Source of the DNA: an uncultured Turicimonas sp.
GTDB taxonomy: Bacteria > Pseudomonadota > Gammaproteobacteria > Burkholderiales > Burkholderiaceae_F
NCBI GenBank assembly: GCA_947854175.1
Contig: CANTYJ010000056.1
Coordinates: 1 to 51,155, forward strand
Direction: 5' to 3'
Length of the DNA stretch: 51,155 bases
The stretch's first letter is position 1; every line of letters starts with the position of its first letter. The notes under the pieces are model-generated. The model saw only the letters and a program-made list of their open reading frames with translations, was not told the DNA's origin and ran no database searches. Positions 45,821 to 51,155 of the stretch are shown piece after piece. The position numbers and the translations under genes are program-made.

Positions 45821-47725
45821 ATGATGAAAGAAACTGAAAACAGAGCAATCCGTGAAATCCGAGAATTGCCTGATCAACTTATTAGCCAGATTGCCGCAGG
45901 AGAGGTCATTGAACGACCGTCTTCTGTCGTAAAAGAACTTCTTGAAAACTCTATTGATGCTGGATCGACTCAAATAGAAATTAAGCTGGAAGGAGGAGGA
46001 ATCAAGAGAATTCTTATTCAAGACAACGGGTGTGGAATTCCAAAATCGAATTTACCTTTAGCTTTAAAGCGGCACGCCACTAGTAAAGTCCGATCTCTTG
46101 ATGAGCTGGAATCGATTTCTAGTTTTGGATTCAGAGGCGAAGCGTTAGCTTCAATAGCCAGTGTCGCAGATTTGTTGCTTTCTTCTAGAGTAGAAGGCCA
46201 AGATGCCTTTATGATTTTCAAAGATGAGGTAACTCCATCTTTCGGAAAAAAAGGCACAAGAATTGATGTCACTGACCTTTTTTACAAAACGCCTGCACGA
46301 AGAAAATTTCTACGTGGTGACAATACAGAGCTTGCGCATTGTTTAACTTGCATAAAAAGGATAGCGCTGGCTAACCCTTCTGTTGACTTTTCAGTCTTTT
46401 CCAATGGGAAAAATGTTCTTTCTCTGCCTCCCTCTTCTTTAGAAGAAAGATTAAAGAGAATGATGCCAAAGGAGTTTCTGGAAGCTCATCGTGTTGTTAA
46501 AGCTGACACGCCGACCGTGAAGTTATATGGATGGACCTGTCTTCCGACAGCGGCTAAAACAAGGACAGATTGTCAATATTTTTATGTCAACGGAAGATTT
46601 GTAAAGGACAAAATTCTGACACATGCCGTTCGCCAGGCATATGCCGATGTTCTTCATGGTAATTCGCAACCTTTGTACTGCCTTTTTCTTGATATTGAGC
46701 CTACAAGAGTGGATGTGAATGTTCATCCGACTAAAAGTGAAGTCAGGTTTAGAGATTCTTCTGCTATCCATCAGTTTGTTTTTCATGCTGTAGAGCAAGC
46801 GATATCACAATCAGTCTTAGTTGATCCGGATACCGGTGAAGTTAGTTCTCCGGACTCATTTAATTCAATGGAAGAAGATACGCTAGTTAACCGTGGCGGA
46901 TACACCGGACAGCAAAGTTATCCATATGGTCAAACAGGAAATAGTTCGTATTCTCTTAGAGGAGATGACGGATACCAACACTATTTAGATTTTTACGGTT
47001 CTAACACTCAAAGAAATTTGAAAGAGGAAAAAACTTCGAGTTCATTTCCAACAACGATTGCTGCTCTTCAAATTAATTCCGAGAGCGAAGAGCAACCAAC
47101 TCAAAATACTACTATTCCCGAAGAAAAAATCTATCAGCCGTTAGGCCGGGCAGTTGGGCAAATCGCGGGAAACTTTATTATTGCTGAAAATGAAAAAGGG
47201 ATGGTCGTGGTTGACATGCATGCAGCTCATGAAAGAATTGTCTATGAGAGATTAAAAACTAGCTTTGATAAACGGGAAGTTGTAAAGGAGCAATTTCTGA
47301 TCCCTTACGTTTTTAATGTAACTGACGAGCAAATGAGTATCTTTGAGGAGTGTAGAGAAGAAATCGAGCATCTTGGAATCGATCTCTCTGCTGTTGGCCC
47401 CAATCAGCTTAGTTTACGGGGAGCACCGGTCTTACTCAATTCAAAGATAGGTCGGGAAGGAGAGGACTTGATACGCGACGTCCTCGAAGATTTACGAAGG
47501 TATGGAAAATCAACGGTTTTGACTGAAAAAAGAAATGAAGTGCTTGCTACTATTGCTTGTCATTCTGCGATTAGAGTAAACCGGTTACTTACCCTCTCGG
47601 AAATGGATGCTGTTTTGAGAGATATGGAAAGGACAGACAGAGCTGATGAATGTAATCATGGAAGACCGACGTGGATCCAGATATCTTTGAAAGAGCTCGA
47701 TTCTTTCTTTATGCGAGGTAAATAA
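45821..47725 (+). CDS. mutL: DNA mismatch repair protein MutL, endonuclease type
   Basis: Mismatch-repair coordinator. The N-terminal GHKL ATPase has [25 protein letters not shown] and [12 protein letters not shown]. The C-terminal dimer domain carries [12 protein letters not shown] (465-476), which fits the DQHA-x2-E-x4-E metal-dependent endonuclease motif with Met for Gln, and CNHGRP, the CPHGRP-type motif. MutL proteins with these sites nick DNA themselves, as expected in bacteria without MutH. A Gln/Ser-rich linker joins the halves. 634 residues. The ATG has no strong ribosome binding site. miaA begins 2 nt after the stop. Confidence 0.95.
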   Translation: MMKETENRAIREIRELPDQLISQIAAGEVIERPSSVVKELLENSIDAGSTQIEIKLEGGGIKRILIQDNGCGIPKSNLPLALKRHATSKVRSLDELESISSFGFRGEALASIASVADLLLSSRVEGQDAFMIFKDEVTPSFGKKGTRIDVTDLFYKTPARRKFLRGDNTELAHCLTCIKRIALANPSVDFSVFSNGKNVLSLPPSSLEERLKRMMPKEFLEAHRVVKADTPTVKLYGWTCLPTAAKTRTDCQYFYVNGRFVKDKILTHAVRQAYADVLHGNSQPLYCLFLDIEPTRVDVNVHPTKSEVRFRDSSAIHQFVFHAVEQAISQSVLVDPDTGEVSSPDSFNSMEEDTLVNRGGYTGQQSYPYGQTGNSSYSLRGDDGYQHYLDFYGSNTQRNLKEEKTSSSFPTTIAALQINSESEEQPTQNTTIPEEKIYQPLGRAVGQIAGNFIIAENEKGMVVVDMHAAHERIVYERLKTSFDKREVVKEQFLIPYVFNVTDEQMSIFEECREEIEHLGIDLSAVGPNQLSLRGAPVLLNSKIGREGEDLIRDVLEDLRRYGKSTVLTEKRNEVLATIACHSAIRVNRLLTLSEMDAVLRDMERTDRADECNHGRPTWIQISLKELDSFFMRGK

Positions 47726-47727
47726 GG

Positions 47728-48678
47728 ATGAAGCCTTGTTCTTATGATGCAGTGATGTTGCTTGGCCCGACCGCTAGCGGAAAAACAGCATTAGCGTTGG
47801 AAATAGCTCAACGGATACCGTCAGAGATTATCTCCATTGATTCTGCCCTGGTCTACAAGCATATGGATATAGGGACAGCAAAGCCAACAAAAGAAGAGTT
47901 AACACTAGTCCCCCACCATTTGATTGATATTATTGAACCAACTGATAGTTATTCGGCAGCAGACTTCGTGAAGGACTGTGAAGAAAAAATTGAAGAAATT
48001 CATTCGAGAGGCAAATTACCTCTGATAGTCGGAGGAACGATGCTCTATGCGAAAGCTCTCCTACAAGGAATGGACAATCTCCCGACTTCTACGCCGGAGG
48101 TAAGAGAAAAAATAAATTCGATGCTCCAAGAAGAAGGAGTTAATGCTTTACATAAAAGACTGGGAATGATTGATCCCTTGACGGCAGAAAAGCTTTCTCC
48201 GAATGATACTCAGAGGATTTCAAGGGCTCTTGAGGTCTATGAATTATCGGGGAAACCGATTTCGTCATTTTATGGAGCTTCTAAAGGGACTTCATTCAAT
48301 ATTAAAGCCTGTGCATTGTTTCCGGATGATAGAAAAGTTCTTCATGAACGAATTGAGAAAAGATTCGATCAGATGCTTGAAAACGGATTTGTAGACGAAG
48401 TCAAAGCATTAATGAAAATTCCCAGACTAACCAAAGAACATTCAAGTATGCGCTGTGTCGGGTATCGGCAGGCATGGGAGTACATTGAAGGAATATCTAC
48501 TTTTGAGAGTTTTCGTGAAAAAGGAATAGCGGCTACCAGACAGCTTGCCAAGCGACAGATTACTTGGCTTCGTTCCTTCGAGGGGGTGGAAAGACTATCT
48601 CCGGATATGGATTTAGCCAGAAAAAAATTTCTTGAGCTTTGCGGAGCGAACAACGTTTCAAAAGAAGTAACTGATTGA
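47728..48678 (+). CDS. miaA: tRNA dimethylallyltransferase
   Basis: Adds a dimethylallyl group to A37 of tRNAs that read UNN codons. P-loop [15 protein letters not shown] at residues 13-27, [17 protein letters not shown] and the C-terminal [10 protein letters not shown]. 316 residues. Starts 2 nt after mutL; its AGG ribosome binding site lies inside the mutL stop region. Confidence 0.95.
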   Translation: MKPCSYDAVMLLGPTASGKTALALEIAQRIPSEIISIDSALVYKHMDIGTAKPTKEELTLVPHHLIDIIEPTDSYSAADFVKDCEEKIEEIHSRGKLPLIVGGTMLYAKALLQGMDNLPTSTPEVREKINSMLQEEGVNALHKRLGMIDPLTAEKLSPNDTQRISRALEVYELSGKPISSFYGASKGTSFNIKACALFPDDRKVLHERIEKRFDQMLENGFVDEVKALMKIPRLTKEHSSMRCVGYRQAWEYIEGISTFESFREKGIAATRQLAKRQITWLRSFEGVERLSPDMDLARKKFLELCGANNVSKEVTD

Positions 48679-48756
48679 TTTAGGAAGGATCGAATTTTTC
48701 TTTCTTATGAACTACTAACATTGGACGCCATTTAGGCGGATAAGGAAATTTTTTAT

Positions 48757-49674
48757 ATGAGCATTCCTAGCTATCAGGATTTCATGTTGCCGGTTCTCAA
48801 AAAAGCAGCGACTGGGAGTGTACACATTTCTGATGTTATTAAAAGTATCGCAGAGGAAATGCAACTCTCTGATAAAGAAAGGAGACTTACCATACCAAGT
48901 GGACGGTCTTTGCTTTATGAGAGAGTTTCCTGGGCCAAAACATACTTAATGCAAGCCGGTCTGCTCGAGCGAACAGGACGTGGTAGTTTTAAAATTTCGC
49001 AGGATGGAAAAGCTCTTCTTGCGAAAAAGCTTGATAGAGTTGACAATAAAATCCTTGCAGATTATTCGAGCTTTCAGGATTTCTTGAAAAGAGGAAAAAA
49101 AGATTCGGAAAAATCCGAAAAGTTCAATAAGTATGTTGGGGCCGAAGAGCTTTCGCCTGAAGAAAGTATCCATCAGTCATTAGAAAAAATAAAGGCGGCC
49201 TTGTCTGAAGAGTTGATTAGACGGATATTGAAAGCCAATCCTTCGTTTTTCGAGAGTCTTATTATTAAGCTTCTTGTTGAAATGGGCTACAGCAATAACA
49301 CAGAAGAAGCTTGGGAACACAGTGGAAAATCAGGGGATGAAGGGATTGACGGCATAATCAATCAAGATGTCTTAGGCGTTGACAAGATATATATCCAAGC
49401 AAAACGCTATGCTAATCACCATTCTGTTACTTCTACTGATTTAAGAAACTTCATTGGAGCTCTTGATATGTGCAGAGCTGTTAAAGGAGTTTTTGTAACA
49501 ACTTCTGGATTTACTACCGAGGCTAAAAAAACGGTCAGAAAATCTTCCAAGAATATTGTGCTTATCGATGGGAAAAAATTAACGGAACTAATGATTAAGT
49601 ATGGCGTAGGTTGTAAAACAAAAGAAACCATAAGGATTCCAAAAATAGATGAAGACTTTTATGAAGAAATGTAG
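48757..49674 (+). CDS. Mrr-family type IV restriction endonuclease
   Basis: A predicted endonuclease that cuts modified (methylated) DNA. Residues 1-95 resemble the Mrr N-terminal winged helix (YQDFMLPVLKKAA at the start); the C-terminal Mrr_cat domain contains the PD-(D/E)xK-like site, with SGDEGIDGIINQD and then YIQAKRY supplying Asp and Gln-x-Lys. It has 305 residues, the length of E. coli Mrr. No methyltransferase or other restriction gene is near, which fits a stand-alone type IV enzyme. AAGGAAA is 9-10 nt before the ATG. Confidence 0.88.
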   Translation: MSIPSYQDFMLPVLKKAATGSVHISDVIKSIAEEMQLSDKERRLTIPSGRSLLYERVSWAKTYLMQAGLLERTGRGSFKISQDGKALLAKKLDRVDNKILADYSSFQDFLKRGKKDSEKSEKFNKYVGAEELSPEESIHQSLEKIKAALSEELIRRILKANPSFFESLIIKLLVEMGYSNNTEEAWEHSGKSGDEGIDGIINQDVLGVDKIYIQAKRYANHHSVTSTDLRNFIGALDMCRAVKGVFVTTSGFTTEAKKTVRKSSKNIVLIDGKKLTELMIKYGVGCKTKETIRIPKIDEDFYEEM

Positions 49675-49808
49675 TTTTCAGTTATTTCAAGAAACTACTA
49701 ACGTCGTCAAATCATTTTCGGTCCAGGAGATACTGTGTAGTTAACCCATCAAAAAACAAATTTAAGTTTTTTGGAGAAAATGTATTGTTCCGCTGACTAA
49801 CGTGTTCT

Positions 49809-51008
49809 TTACTTTGATAGCAAATGAGAGGATTTGGATTTTAAATATAGATAGAATGCATATGGCAAGAGAATTAAGCCAGAACCCGCAATTACAGCTT
49901 CGTAGCCCAACCAGCCTGCGGCCCACGCAGCAATGAGTGGCCCCCCGGCCATTCCAAGATGTCCCGTTAAAAAGTTAAATCCGAAAATTTGTCCTTTTTC
50001 TTCTTCAGGACAGACCTGAGATAACAAAGAGTTTGTCAGGGGTATCAATCCTGCAACCACAAATCCGCCCAGGAACCTGCAAATCGTTAAGCCTTCAACT
50101 GTTTTCGGAATGATTTGAAAAGCAATCATCACTCCTGAGCTTACTAAGCAGAATAAAAGAACTTTCAGAAATCCAAATTTTTGCCCCCATGCGCCAAGTA
50201 ACGGTGAAGCAATCATTACGGAAATGCCGCTGATTGAGAAGACAGTGCCCGCAACTAACATAATGTTATCCATGTTTCCTTGTAGCTCGGCAAGGTATAG
50301 AGGAAAAATTGGCTGCAATGAAAATAGTGAAGCGTAAATAACACACGAGCAAATCAGTAGCTGCAATATTTCCGGTCGCCGAAGAACAGTAAAGTCAAAA
50401 AATGGACCGCGTTTAGTTACTTTTCGGTGAATTGTTTTTTTCTCTTGGCAGAAAAATAAAATTAGCACAGTCACCAGGGCCAAGGCGATTCCGGCTAAGT
50501 AAAAAGAATTTCTCATCCCGAAGTATTCTGAAAGTACTCCACCAATAAAAGGACCTCCAATGCCGCCGATTGTCATACCTCCTTGAAGCAATCCCATAGA
50601 TAAACCGATTTTATTGGACGGTACCGTTGTTGCTACCAGAGCCAATAGTGCAGGGTAGAGACCGGCGGATAAACCTTGGAAGAATCGTGCAAGGAATAAG
50701 CCTTCGACAGTTGAAACAAAACCACAGGCAGCATAGGCAATAGCCAGGCAGAACGAGGCTCTAAGTGCCATCAATTTACGGCTTTTTCTATCGGCCAGAA
50801 CTCCCCAAACGGGACCTAATAATCCGCTGATGAAAAAAGTAATGGAAAAGATAAGACCGGACCAAAGATTGACGTTTTCAGGAGCGACATGTAATTCTTT
50901 GACAAGATACAGTGGAAGAAAAGGAGTAATCATTGTGAAAGATAACTCCATAAAAAAGGCAGAAAGCGTTAAAACCGCTAATGCAATGATCCACTGGTTT
51001 CTGAACAT
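49809..51008 (-). CDS. MFS multidrug exporter, MdtG-like
   Basis: A 12-helix major facilitator of 399 residues. ITPFLPLYLVKELHV, LWSGLIFSITFFISGLLGPVWGVLADRKSRKLM and GLSMGLLQGGMTIGGIGGPFIGG are close in pattern to MdtG/YceE drug exporters. Substrate unknown. A GATAATGATAA stretch, as in Fur sites, lies 35 bp upstream. The gene starts only about 90 bp from the terminal inverted repeat. Confidence 0.85.
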   Translation of the reverse strand: MFRNQWIIALAVLTLSAFFMELSFTMITPFLPLYLVKELHVAPENVNLWSGLIFSITFFISGLLGPVWGVLADRKSRKLMALRASFCLAIAYAACGFVSTVEGLFLARFFQGLSAGLYPALLALVATTVPSNKIGLSMGLLQGGMTIGGIGGPFIGGVLSEYFGMRNSFYLAGIALALVTVLILFFCQEKKTIHRKVTKRGPFFDFTVLRRPEILQLLICSCVIYASLFSLQPIFPLYLAELQGNMDNIMLVAGTVFSISGISVMIASPLLGAWGQKFGFLKVLLFCLVSSGVMIAFQIIPKTVEGLTICRFLGGFVVAGLIPLTNSLLSQVCPEEEKGQIFGFNFLTGHLGMAGGPLIAAWAAGWLGYEAVIAGSGLILLPYAFYLYLKSKSSHLLSK

Positions 51009-51042
51009 ATTTGTTGTTTTCTTCTTTGATAGACGGAATAAA

Positions 51043-51053
51043 GATAATGATAA
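51043..51053 (-). promoter_or_regulatory. Partial Fur-box-like sequence upstream of the MFS gene
   Basis: GATAATGATAA matches the first eleven bases of the GATAATGATAATCATTATC consensus; the inverted half is absent. Position in the promoter region of the MdtG-like gene is suitable. Weak evidence. Confidence 0.25.
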
Positions 51054-51096
51054 GAACTAAAAAGGCTCAAAATTGCTTTGAACTCTTAGGGCCGTA

Positions 51097-51155
51097 AAAA
51101 AGGGGATGTTGCAAAATTCGACTTTTATCGGATTAGCATTTCCCCTTTCTTTTAT
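51097..51155. repeat. Right copy of 59-bp terminal inverted repeat
   Basis: Exact reverse complement of bases 1-59. On the plus strand it begins AAAAAGGGGATGTTGCAAAA and runs to the last base. The repeat itself has weak internal symmetry (AAGGGGA near one side, TCCCCTTT near the other). Confidence 0.9.

Noticed and set aside
1-51155. CRISPR array, tRNA, rRNA or prophage
   Set aside because: No regularly spaced direct repeats, no tRNA cloverleaf, and no phage structural genes were seen on reading the window.

Overview
This 51-kb window looks like chromosomal DNA from an AT-rich, gut-type betaproteobacterium of the Sutterellaceae (Burkholderiales). That placement is inferred from gene order, not from a database search. 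Several adjacencies are ones I know from Burkholderiales: pepN-fbp, aroQ-accB-accC-prmA-DUF3426, mpl-yqiA-RNase II, rsmE next to tkt-gap-pgk, and mutL-miaA. The orphan fumarate-reductase cytochrome b, NapC-type tetraheme cytochrome, periplasmic flavoprotein reductase and ModABC suggest a strict anaerobe or microaerophile that respires organic acceptors. No rRNA, tRNA, CRISPR or prophage was seen.

Layout. 0-8 kb: di-heme fumarate reductase membrane subunit alone (frdC), uracil salvage (upp), a LapA-like membrane protein, pepN-fbp, and a C69 dipeptidase. 8-12.3 kb: NapC/NirT cytochrome, then divergent modE and modABC with a candidate ModE operator between them. 12.3-17.5 kb: aroQ-accB-accC-prmA-DUF3426 operon and a nucleotidyltransferase-like orphan. 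17.5-21.6 kb: mpl, yqiA-like esterase and an RNase II-family gene with a structured leader. 21.6-27.4 kb: a 26-codon membrane ORF not previously listed, a histidine acid phosphatase, mgtE, aroE, a decayed flavoprotein pseudogene and a 2-hydroxyacid dehydrogenase. 27.9-30.2 kb: a Crp/Fnr-type regulator beside an intact periplasmic flavoprotein. 30.4-35.5 kb: a FecBDE-type metal/metallophore ABC transporter with a methyltransferase, divergent from an EntS-like MFS exporter and sharing a perfect inverted repeat. 35.7-43.2 kb: PLP aminotransferase, lytic transglycosylase, rsmE and the tkt-gap-pgk glycolytic block. 43.2-51 kb: metQ, DedA protein, endonuclease-type mutL, miaA, Mrr restriction enzyme and an MdtG-like MFS exporter.

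The two ends of the window are a perfect 59-bp inverted repeat whose inner edge resembles the termini of IS6-family elements. The window therefore probably ends in two oppositely oriented copies of one dispersed element.

The most interesting unexplained items are: (1) the short membrane ORF at 21.6 kb with its own consensus -10, strong ribosome binding site, palindromes and terminator; (2) the flavoprotein at 28.7-30.2 kb, which lacks the arginines fumarate reductases use and sits beside a Crp-type regulator, with a decayed relative 2.6 kb further on; (3) the metal-uptake/methyltransferase/exporter island; (4) RNA structures in the leaders of tkt (attenuator-like) and the RNase II gene (a hairpin between Shine-Dalgarno and start); and (5) a long hairpin in the pgk-metQ gap.
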